Position numbers and translations under genes: made by a program
Notes under the pieces: model-generated
Told to the model about the DNA's origin: nothing
The model's database searches: none
Seen by the model: the letters and a program-made list of their open reading frames with translations, nothing else
Part shown: in pieces, positions 53,315 to 60,203 of the stretch
How the letters are laid out: each line of letters begins with the position of its first letter
Position numbering within the stretch: position 1 is the first letter of the stretch
Assembly: GCF_014207705.1 (NCBI RefSeq)
Contig: NZ_JACHIU010000001.1
Span: forward strand, 806,001 to 870,000
Source: Sphaerisporangium rubeum
Lineage (GTDB): Bacteria > Actinomycetota > Actinomycetes > Streptosporangiales > Streptosporangiaceae
DNA: 64,000 nucleotides
Direction of reading: 5' to 3'

Positions 53315-54607
53315 TCACAGCAGGTCGGCGCCTGGGGTGTACCGGATACCCGCCACGTACAGCTGGTCGGCGGGGAACCGGGTCAGCAACTGGCAGCCGT
53401 CCGCCGTCACCACGACCTCCTCCTCGATCCGCGCGGCCGCGCTGCCGTCAGGCGTCGGCCAGTACGTCTCGATGGCGAAGACCATCCCCTCGTGCAGCGT
53501 CACCGGATGCTCGAAGGAGTGGTAACGGCTCATCAGCGGCCGCTCCCAGTTGGACAGGCCGAGCCCGTGGCAGTACTGGAGCCCGAACGCCTCCTCCTCG
53601 GAGGCGTACCCGAATTCCTGAGCGGCGGGAAAGTGCCGGACCACGTCGGCCGAGGTCGCCCCCGGACGGATCTCGGCGATCGCGTTGTCCATGAACTCCC
53701 TGGCCACCCGGTAGGCGGCCACCTGCGCAGAGGTGGCCCCGCCGACGTTGAACGTCCGGTAGTAGCAGGTCCGGTAGCCGTTGAACGAGTGGATGATGTC
53801 GAAGTACGCCGTGTCGCCGGGCCGGATCAGGCGGTCGGAGAAGACGTGCGGGTGCGGGCTGCACCGGCCGCCTGAGATGGAGTTGACCGCCTCCACCTCC
53901 TCTGAGCCGTGCTCGTAGAGGTAGCGGTTGACCAGGGCCACACAGTCGTTCTCGCGGATCCCCGGCCGCAGGGTGCGGAACAGCTCCTCGTAGGCCCCGT
54001 CGACCAGGCCGGCCGAGTGGTCCAGCAAGGCGATCTCGTCGGCGGTCTTGATCGCGCGGACGTCCTGCATGAACGAGTGGCCGTCCACGATGGACAGCCC
54101 GGCCGCCTCCAGAGCGCGCAGCATCGGCAACTCGACCACGTCGGCGCCGATGGGCTCGCCGGCCAGGCCGTGGTCGCGAAGCAACTGCGCGATCCTGGCC
54201 GCGTTGCCGCGCTCGACGCCGACCTCCTCCGGGATCGAGCCACGCCAGCTGGACAGACCCGCCTGCCAGCTGTCCTTGCCGAACCACGGCGCGTACTGCT
54301 GGTGGGTGCGCGCGGCCGAGCCGATGTCCCACAGGATCGGGTCGCGGCCGCGCATCACCAGTGCGCACCGGAAAAGTTTGTCCCGGGCCCAGTTCCCGAT
54401 GTGCGTGCCGGTCGTGTAGCGGATGTTGTTCATGTCGAACAGGACCAGGGCTCCGAGGTCGGACCGCTCGAACGCGTCCTGCACCTTCGCGAGGCGTTCC
54501 CTGCGCAGCCGGTCGAAGTTGACCCGTTCCTCCCAGTCGACACCCATGGTGGCCCCCAGGGAGGCGATCGAGCCGGTCCCCACCGGGGGAGCGTAGAAGT
54601 TGGTCAC
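53315..54607 (-). CDS. DddP-like M24 (Xaa-Pro peptidase fold) protein
   Basis: A 430-residue M24 protein. N-terminal creatinase-like domain with LFDMNNIRYTTGTHIGNWARDK, then the pita-bread domain. Metal ligands Asp270, His347, Glu380 and Glu395/396 are recognisable, but the second Asp of the usual D-x10-D pair is Cys281 (GYRTCYYRTF in place of GYxSDxTRT). From memory this block and WARDK resemble DddP, an M24 protein that cleaves dimethylsulfoniopropionate, so a lyase rather than peptidase role is possible. GTG 54607 has AGGAGG upstream. Confidence 0.75.
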   Translation of the reverse strand: MTNFYAPPVGTGSIASLGATMGVDWEERVNFDRLRRERLAKVQDAFERSDLGALVLFDMNNIRYTTGTHIGNWARDKLFRCALVMRGRDPILWDIGSAARTHQQYAPWFGKDSWQAGLSSWRGSIPEEVGVERGNAARIAQLLRDHGLAGEPIGADVVELPMLRALEAAGLSIVDGHSFMQDVRAIKTADEIALLDHSAGLVDGAYEELFRTLRPGIRENDCVALVNRYLYEHGSEEVEAVNSISGGRCSPHPHVFSDRLIRPGDTAYFDIIHSFNGYRTCYYRTFNVGGATSAQVAAYRVAREFMDNAIAEIRPGATSADVVRHFPAAQEFGYASEEEAFGLQYCHGLGLSNWERPLMSRYHSFEHPVTLHEGMVFAIETYWPTPDGSAAARIEEEVVVTADGCQLLTRFPADQLYVAGIRYTPGADLL

Positions 54608-54620
54608 AGGGCCTCCTGGT

Positions 54621-55625
54621 TCAGACGGGGGAGTACTCGCCGACGGCGGCGGGACTGGTCGGCGCGACCGGCGTGGGGCCGCCGGGACCGAGCGCCGTCC
54701 ACACCGCGTCGATGATGGACTGGGTGGTCAGGTCGTAGGTCTGGAAGAGGTGGTGCGCGGTCAGCGCGCCTTCGGCGAAGGTGTCGCGCAGGCCGACCCG
54801 GCGCAGCCGCGCTCCCGACCCCGCCTCGGCCAGCGCCTCGGCGACGGCCGAGCCGAGACCGCCGACGACCGTATGGTTCTCCGCGGTCACCACGGCGCGC
54901 GCTCCGGCCGCGGCGTCCACCACCGTGGCGGCGTCCAGCGGCTTGACCACGGGGACATGCAGCAGGCCGCAGTCGATCCCGGCGTCGGCGAGCACGTCCG
55001 CGGCCACCACGGCGGCAGGCAGCATCATGCCGTTGGCGATGATCACCGCATCGCGGCCGCCGTGCAGCCGCTGAGCGCGGCTCAGCGAGAACTCGTACCC
55101 GTCGTCGAAGATGACGGGGATCTCGCCGCGCTTGAGGCGCAGGTAGACCGGTCCCGGGTGGTCCAGGATGGCCGGTACGACCTGCCGGATCTCGGTGGCG
55201 TCGGCGGCGTCGACGACCGTCATGTTGGGCAGCGCGCGCATCAGCGCCACGTCCTCGACGGCCTGGTGGCTGGGGCCGCCGGGGCTGGAGACGCCTGGCA
55301 TGAAGCCGACGATGCGCACCGGCAGGTTCGGGTACGCGACCGCGTTGACGATCTGGTCGAAGGGCCGCCGCGTGGCGAAGACGCCGAACGTGTGCACGAA
55401 CGGCACGTGTCCTGCCCTGGCCAGGGCTCCGGCGATGCCGATCATGTTGGCCTCGGCCATGCCGACATTGACGAAGCGGTCCGGCAGCTCGTCGCGGAAC
55501 AGGTCCACCTCGCACTGGCGGGTCAGGTCCCCCGACAGGCAGACGATCCGCTCGTCGGCGCGGGCCAGCTCCAGCAGCGCGGTGCCGTACGGCTTCAGGA
55601 CGGTGGGATACGGCGGTCTACGCAA
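54621..55625 (-). CDS. Transketolase C-terminal subunit
   Basis: A 334-residue protein equal to the pyrimidine-binding and C-terminal domains of transketolase/DXS-like enzymes: LSGDLTRQCEVDLFRDELPDRFVNVGMAEANMIGIAGALARAG (catalytic Glu in GMAEANM), PSHQAVEDVALMRALPNMTVV, and VVTAENHTVVGGLGSAVAEAL. It needs the N-terminal subunit encoded just upstream. TTG 55625 has GGAGG six bases before it and overlaps that gene by eight bases. Confidence 0.86.
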   Translation of the reverse strand: MRRPPYPTVLKPYGTALLELARADERIVCLSGDLTRQCEVDLFRDELPDRFVNVGMAEANMIGIAGALARAGHVPFVHTFGVFATRRPFDQIVNAVAYPNLPVRIVGFMPGVSSPGGPSHQAVEDVALMRALPNMTVVDAADATEIRQVVPAILDHPGPVYLRLKRGEIPVIFDDGYEFSLSRAQRLHGGRDAVIIANGMMLPAAVVAADVLADAGIDCGLLHVPVVKPLDAATVVDAAAGARAVVTAENHTVVGGLGSAVAEALAEAGSGARLRRVGLRDTFAEGALTAHHLFQTYDLTTQSIIDAVWTALGPGGPTPVAPTSPAAVGEYSPV

Positions 55626-56418
55626 GGCGGGCCTCCAACTCGGTGGCGGCCCGTTCGGCCAGCTCCTGCGGGAGCTTGACGAAGTGACCGTCGGTGCCGT
55701 CCGGCAGGCAGCTCAAGCCGGTGGTGGTGGACGTGCGGGCGATCACGACGGCGGGCCGGCCGGCGGCGACGGCCGCGTCGAGCGCGGTCGCCAGCGCCTC
55801 GGTGTCGTGGCCGTCCACGTCCTCGGCGTGCCACCCGAACGCTCGCCACTTGCCGGCGATCGGCTCGATGGTGGTGATCTCCGTGACCGGCCCGTCCACC
55901 TGGGAGTCGTTGGCGTCCACGATGGCGATCAGGTTGTCCAGCCCGTGGTGCGCGGCGAACATGGCCGCCTCCCAGACCTGGCCCTCCTCCAGCTCGCCGT
56001 CGCTGACGAGCACCACCGTGCGGGCCTCGGCCCGGCCCCGCAGACGGTCGGAGAGCGCGAAGCCGACCGCACCGGACAGGCCCTGTCCCAGTGATCCGCA
56101 GGTCAGGTCGATCGACGGCGAGCGTTCCGTGCCGATCGCCTCCAGGTGCGAGCCGTCGTGGCCGTAGGTCGCGAGCGTGGCCGGATCGAGCAGGCCGCAC
56201 TCGGCCGCGGCCGCGAAGGCCCCGATCACGTAGTGGCCGGGTGAGATCACGATGCGGTCCAGGCCGGGGCGGTACACCCCGCTGTACACGGTCGCGAGGA
56301 TCTCGGCCGAGGACAGCGCCTGCCCTAGGTAGCCAAGCCCGTGCGCCGCCACCATCCGCACCGCGCGCAGGCGGATGCGGTCGGCGAGCACGGCGGGTGA
56401 CTCGGGTTTCAGGTCCAT
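55618..56418 (-). CDS. Transketolase N-terminal (thiamine pyrophosphate-binding) subunit
   Basis: A 266-residue protein with the TPP/Mg motif VLVSDGELEEGQVWEAAMFAAHHGLDNLIAIVDANDSQVDGP (GDG...N class; here SDGE...DAND) and LTCGSLGQGLSGAVGFALSDRLRG, plus the N-terminal RRMVAAHGLGYLGQALSSAEILA-like helix. Split transketolases of this type often act in dedicated sugar or sulfonate catabolism rather than the pentose pathway. First gene of its operon, divergent from the GntR regulator. Confidence 0.86.
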   Translation of the reverse strand: MDLKPESPAVLADRIRLRAVRMVAAHGLGYLGQALSSAEILATVYSGVYRPGLDRIVISPGHYVIGAFAAAAECGLLDPATLATYGHDGSHLEAIGTERSPSIDLTCGSLGQGLSGAVGFALSDRLRGRAEARTVVLVSDGELEEGQVWEAAMFAAHHGLDNLIAIVDANDSQVDGPVTEITTIEPIAGKWRAFGWHAEDVDGHDTEALATALDAAVAAGRPAVVIARTSTTTGLSCLPDGTDGHFVKLPQELAERAATELEARLA

Positions 56419-56433
56419 GCTACTCTCTAGTGG

Positions 56434-56454
56434 TAAAGTGGCTATGCCGCTTTA
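56434..56454. promoter_or_regulatory. Near-perfect palindrome, FCD/GntR operator
   Basis: TAAAGTGGC (56434-56442), a TAT centre, and GCCGCTTTA (56446-56454) match at eight of nine pairs. It sits 16 bases before the transketolase start and 110 before the GntR gene, where it could control both. Confidence 0.6.
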
Positions 56455-56564
56455 GTAGAAACACAGAAGTGCACGCCGCGTCAACCCCTCCTTCCGGCGG
56501 GTCGACGGCATGCGTACGCTGTCCTAGGTCTCACGGAAACGACCCCCGGAACTGGAGGAATCGC

Positions 56565-57341
56565 ATGGCGCCGGCGGGACAGGAACCCGGTTCACGCCCT
56601 CGCGATGTCGTGCAGCTCGGTGCCGTACGGACCGTGTCGACCAGCCGGCTGGCCGATGACGTCGCCGAGCAGATCCGGCAGCTCATCATCGCCAAGGACA
56701 TCGCCGAGGGTGCGCGGCTGCCGTCCGAGCGACATCTCGCCGAGATGTTCGGCGCCAGCAGGCCGATCGTCAGCCAGGCTCTGCGCACGCTCTCCCTGAT
56801 GGGCCTGGTCGAGATCAAGCAGGGCTCGGGTGCGTACGTGATGCGCCGCCCCGAGTCAGGCATCGCCGCCTCGGTCAACCTGATGCTCGACCTCGACAAG
56901 CCGTCCCTGTCACATCTGGTCGACCTGCGGCTGTGGCTGGAGACGCTGGGAGCGACAGAAGGTCTCCGCCACCCGGACACCGACCTGGCCGAGGTGCGGT
57001 CGGCGTTGCAGCGGCTCAAGGAGAGCATGGCCCACGGCACCTCGGCGTGGATCGCCGCCGACACGGTCTTCCACGCCGCGGTCGTGCGGACCTCCGGCAA
57101 CCCGTTCCTGACCTCGATCTACGAGGCCATCCACACCGCGGTCATCTCCTACGAGTACCACGACTGGGTCAACCGGGACCTGATCCCCGACTGGCTGCTC
57201 CCCGACCACGCCGACGCGCAGATGGCCATCCACAAGCCCATCCTGGACGGCATGGCCGCGGGCGACGACGCGGCGACCCGCGCCGCGATCCGGCACCACC
57301 ATGAGGTGATGCTCGAGCACATCGAGCGCAGCCGCCGCTAG
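56565..57341 (+). CDS. FCD-domain GntR family regulator
   Basis: A 258-residue FadR-subfamily regulator. Winged helix ~25-95 (DDVAEQIRQLIIAKDIAEGARLPSERHLAEMFGASRPIVSQALRTLSLMGLVEIKQGSGAYV) and an all-helical FCD effector domain ~100-250 with metal-type residues (LRLWLETLGA, ADTVFHAAVVRTSGNPFL, AIRHHHEVMLEHI). ATG 56565 follows GGAGGA. Divergent from the transketolase operon; its likely operator motif recurs before the ABC transporter operon, making it the probable master repressor of the 43-57 kb locus. Confidence 0.87.
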   Translation: MAPAGQEPGSRPRDVVQLGAVRTVSTSRLADDVAEQIRQLIIAKDIAEGARLPSERHLAEMFGASRPIVSQALRTLSLMGLVEIKQGSGAYVMRRPESGIAASVNLMLDLDKPSLSHLVDLRLWLETLGATEGLRHPDTDLAEVRSALQRLKESMAHGTSAWIAADTVFHAAVVRTSGNPFLTSIYEAIHTAVISYEYHDWVNRDLIPDWLLPDHADAQMAIHKPILDGMAAGDDAATRAAIRHHHEVMLEHIERSRR

Positions 57342-57377
57342 GGGGCCGTGGCCGAACTCACGTGGCGGACGGACATT

Positions 57378-57415
57378 CGAGGGCCTGACCGCCGTCTCCG
57401 GCGATCAGGCCCTCG
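57378..57415. terminator. Hairpin between convergent GntR and hydrolase genes
   Basis: A 17-bp stem with one mismatch: 57378-57394 (CGAGGGCCTGACCGCCG) pairs with 57399-57415 around TCTC. It can serve both convergent genes. Confidence 0.65.
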
Positions 57416-57475
57416 ACCTGCGAACTCCGAGCCGGGGTGGCGGGACTGGTCACCGCCTGCCGGGAGACGTCCGGG

Positions 57476-58165
57476 TCAGCCGGCGGTGGCGGCCTGCTTG
57501 ATCACATCGGCGACGGCCTGCGGCCGGGAGATGTAGACGGCGTGACTGCCGGTGGCCTCGGTCACGGTGGCGCCGGCGCGTTCGGCCATGCTGCGCTGGA
57601 GCGGCGGGGGGATCGTCCGGTCCTCGGTGGCGATCAGGTACCAGGTGGGCTTGACGCGCCAGGCGGGTTCGGTGACCACGCCACCGGCGGCGCCGAAGCC
57701 CCAGGGCACCTGGGAGTCGGCCATGAACGCGGCCAGCCCGGCAGGCAGGTCACCGGCGAAGGCGCCGTGGAACGCGTCACGTTCGATGGCCAGGAACCCC
57801 TCGCTCACCGGCAGGATCGGCGGCGGCGGAGACCCCGGCGCCGGTTCGGGGATGAGCGTCTGCACCGACTCTCCCTTGTCTGGGGCGAACGCCGTGACGT
57901 AGACCAGCGCCGACACCTTCGGGTGCGTACCGGCCTCACTGATGACCGCGCCGCCGTAGGAATGGCCGACGAGCACGGTGGGCCCGTCCTGGACGTCCAG
58001 GACCCGCCGGACGACCTCGGCGTCCTCCTCCAGCGTCACCGTGGGGTTCTGGGTCACGCTGACCCGGTAACCGTCCTGTGTGAGCAGGTCGTAGACCCCC
58101 TGCCAGCCCGACCCGTCGACGAAAGCGCCGTGCACGAGCACGACGTTGACCGCAGCGGAACTCAT
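57476..58165 (-). CDS. Alpha/beta hydrolase
   Basis: A 229-residue hydrolase of the EstA/salicylate-esterase-like group: VVLVHGAFVDGSGWQGVYDLL, nucleophile VGHSYGGAVI (Ser), VYVTAFAPDKGES, TEDRTIPP (Asp) and GSHAVYISRP (His). ATG 58165 is chosen because GGGAGGAAG lies just upstream; longer forms would read through the tRNA gene. Cytoplasmic. Such proteins are often annotated as pyrethroid or aryl esterases; the true substrate is unknown. Confidence 0.82.
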   Translation of the reverse strand: MSSAAVNVVLVHGAFVDGSGWQGVYDLLTQDGYRVSVTQNPTVTLEEDAEVVRRVLDVQDGPTVLVGHSYGGAVISEAGTHPKVSALVYVTAFAPDKGESVQTLIPEPAPGSPPPPILPVSEGFLAIERDAFHGAFAGDLPAGLAAFMADSQVPWGFGAAGGVVTEPAWRVKPTWYLIATEDRTIPPPLQRSMAERAGATVTEATGSHAVYISRPQAVADVIKQAATAG

Positions 58166-58316
58166 GATGCTTCCTCCCGGCATACCGAAGTGACGCGGAC
58201 ATGACCGGAACCTCGACGGCCACCCGCAGGCACCCGCACGCCGGCCGGTCACATCGCCGTTCACCTCGGAAGCGTAGGAGCGGGCACTGCATAAGCATTG
58301 ACCAAGAACTGAAGCC

Positions 58317-58336
58317 GCACGGTTCGAACCGTGCGC
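58317..58336. repeat. 20-base perfect palindrome
   Basis: CGCACGGTTC-GAACCGTGCG is self-complementary over 20 bases. Its centre GGTTCGAACC looks like a tRNA T-arm, but no other tRNA parts surround it. It lies between the hydrolase gene and the tRNA; an operator for the hydrolase is possible. Confidence 0.4.
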
Positions 58337-58381
58337 GCCGGATCCGGGGACAACCGTGACGCCACGGCCACAGAGACCAAA

Positions 58382-58412
58382 AAGGCCACTCGCGGCGATC
58401 GCGAGTGGCCTT
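58382..58412 (-). terminator. Intrinsic terminator of tRNA-Pro
   Basis: A 12-bp stem, AAGGCCACTCGC (58382-58393) with GCGAGTGGCCTT (58401-58412), seven-base loop, followed on the minus strand by a T-run (the A-run at 58379-58383 on the plus strand). It lies ten bases past the tRNA 3' end. Confidence 0.8.
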
Positions 58413-58421
58413 CCCACTGGG

Positions 58422-58495
58422 TCGGGGTGGCGGGATTTGAACCCACGGCCTCTTCGTCCCGAACGAAGCGCGCTGCCAAGCTGCGCTACACCCCG
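58422..58495 (-). tRNA. tRNA-Pro (CGG anticodon)
   Basis: On the minus strand the cloverleaf starts CGGGGTG and its acceptor partner CACCCCG ends the gene with discriminator A. The anticodon arm is CTTCG-TTCGGGA-CGAAG, giving anticodon CGG for proline; the T-arm contains GGTTCAAATCC. CCA is not encoded. Length 74. Confidence 0.93.
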
Positions 58496-58527
58496 GTGCA
58501 CAGGCGGTTGCTTGTGCTTCGCTGAGT

Positions 58528-59454
58528 CTAGCGGACTTTGGTGGGTGTCGGGTACGGCTGGGGGCGGCGGGGGAGGAGGGTGAGGAGGGTGGCTTCGGGG
58601 GGGCAGGAGAAGCGGGCGGGGGCGGTGGGGGAGGTGCCGAGGCCGGCGGAGACGTGGAGCCAGGCGGTGTCGTGGCGGCTCAGGCCCTTCACGCGTTTGC
58701 GGTCGATGCCGCAGTTGGTGACGAGGGCTCCGTAGAAGGGGACGCAGAGCTGGCCGCCGTGGGTGTGGCCGGCGAGGAGGAGCTGGTAGCCGTCGTTGGC
58801 GAAGAGGGTGAGGTTCCTCGGCTCGGGGGAGTGCATGACGCCTAGGCGGAGGTCGGCGTCCGCAGGCGCGGGGCCGGCTATGTCCTCGTAGCGGTCCCGG
58901 TTGATGTGGGAGTCGTGGAGGCCGCCTACGTGGACGTCGAGGTCGCCTACCTTGAGGCGGGTCGTGGTGTTGTTCATGTCGTGCCAGCCGGCGGAGGTCA
59001 TGCTCTCGCCGAGCTCGGTCCACGGGAGGTTGGGGATGTGCTGGCGGCGGTCGGTCCTGGAGGTGCGCCAGAGGTAGCGTGCGGGGTTCTTCCACCTCGG
59101 GGCGTACAGGTCGTTGGAGCCGTAGACGAACAGGCCGGGGCGGGCCAGGAGGGGCTCGACGGCGCGGAGGTACGCGGGGACGGCGTCGGGGTGGGCCAGG
59201 GTGTCGCCGGTGTTGACGACCAGGTCGGGGTTGAGCGCGTCCAGGGAGCGGACCCAGTTGATCAGGCGGGTGCGGCCCGGCGTCAGGTGGAGGTCGGTGA
59301 TCTGGAGGATGCGCACGGGTCGTTGCCCTGGGTCGAGCACCGGGACGTCGAAGCGGCGCAGTCGGAACCAGTTGCGCTCGATCACCGACGCGTAGCCGAG
59401 ACCGGCCACGCCGAGGCCGAGGAGGGACAGGGGTACCGCGGCAGCTTTCCTCAC
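58528..59454 (-). CDS. Metallophosphoesterase (YkuE-like), membrane-anchored
   Basis: A 308-residue protein with an N-terminal hydrophobic helix ([20 protein letters not shown]) and a calcineurin-like domain: ITDLHLTPG (DxH), [10 protein letters not shown] (GD), YGSNDLYAP (the GNHD motif, here GSND), MHSPEP and [15 protein letters not shown]. The Asn-His pair of GNHD is changed to Asn-Asp, as in the YkuE/lipid-A-like subgroup. It sits beside PBP and YqeY genes and likely works in envelope phospholipid or wall-precursor turnover. Confidence 0.84.
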   Translation of the reverse strand: MRKAAAVPLSLLGLGVAGLGYASVIERNWFRLRRFDVPVLDPGQRPVRILQITDLHLTPGRTRLINWVRSLDALNPDLVVNTGDTLAHPDAVPAYLRAVEPLLARPGLFVYGSNDLYAPRWKNPARYLWRTSRTDRRQHIPNLPWTELGESMTSAGWHDMNNTTTRLKVGDLDVHVGGLHDSHINRDRYEDIAGPAPADADLRLGVMHSPEPRNLTLFANDGYQLLLAGHTHGGQLCVPFYGALVTNCGIDRKRVKGLSRHDTAWLHVSAGLGTSPTAPARFSCPPEATLLTLLPRRPQPYPTPTKVR

Positions 59455-59561
59455 CTGTTCATCATGCCCGAGGCAGGGCTGTCGCGCCTCCTCGCGTCCG
59501 CATCCGGGTGTCTGCGGACGACGGTCTCCCCGGCCTCGCCGGAGGCGGCAAGATGGGGGTC

Positions 59562-60017
59562 ATGACTTCTCTGAAGGACACGTTGAAGGCGGATCTGACG
59601 ACCGCCATGAAGGCGCGGGACGAGATCCGCACCCGCACGTTGCGCATGGCCCTGGCCGCGGTGAGCACCGAGGAGGTCGCTGGCAAGGAGGCCCGCGCGC
59701 TGTCGGACGACGAGATCGTCAAGGTGCTGACCAAGGAGGCCAAGAAGCGCCGCGAGGCGTCGGAGGCGTTCGCCGGTGCCGGCCGGGCCGAGCAGGCGCA
59801 GGCCGAGCTGGACGAGCAGGCCGTGCTGGAGGCGTACCTGCCGGCGCAGCTCAGCGACGAGGAGCTGAACCGCCTCGTGGAGGAGGCCATCGCCGAGAGC
59901 GGCGCCGAGGGGCCGAAGGCCATGGGCCAGGTCATGAAGATCCTCAACCCGAAGGTCGCGGGCCGCGCCGAAGGCGGCCGGGTGGCGCAGGCCGTCCGGG
60001 GGAAGCTGGCGGGCTGA
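59562..60017 (+). CDS. GatB/YqeY domain-containing protein
   Basis: A 151-residue helical YqeY protein: LKADLTTAMKARDEIRTRTLRMALAAVSTEEVAGKEARALSDDEIVKVLTKEAKKRREASEAF and the C-terminal EGPKAMGQVMKILNPKVAGRAEGGRVAQAVRGKL. It resembles the tail domain of GatB, which contacts tRNA, so a tRNA-related role is usually proposed but not proven. ATG 59562 with GGGGG upstream is preferred. Commonly adjacent to a metallophosphoesterase in actinomycetes, as here. Confidence 0.88.
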   Translation: MTSLKDTLKADLTTAMKARDEIRTRTLRMALAAVSTEEVAGKEARALSDDEIVKVLTKEAKKRREASEAFAGAGRAEQAQAELDEQAVLEAYLPAQLSDEELNRLVEEAIAESGAEGPKAMGQVMKILNPKVAGRAEGGRVAQAVRGKLAG

Positions 60018-60203
60018 GAGGGTTTCCGGCTGATCGCCGTAGGAGCGGCGCCGGATTCGCCGTACACCATCCCACCGCGTCGGCGCCGGTTTCGGTTCGC
60101 CTGGTCGGAGGCGGGGTCGGGTGGCCGGTCTGAGCGGTGCCGTGCGGGCTTCTGCCGCCGGTGGGGGTGAGGCGGGGCCGCCGGGCAGGCGGCCCCGGGG
60201 TGG

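Noticed and set aside
58166-59095. Extension of the alpha/beta hydrolase frame through the tRNA gene
   Set aside because: It would include antisense tRNA and metallophosphoesterase sequence; ATG 58165 has a strong ribosome binding site.
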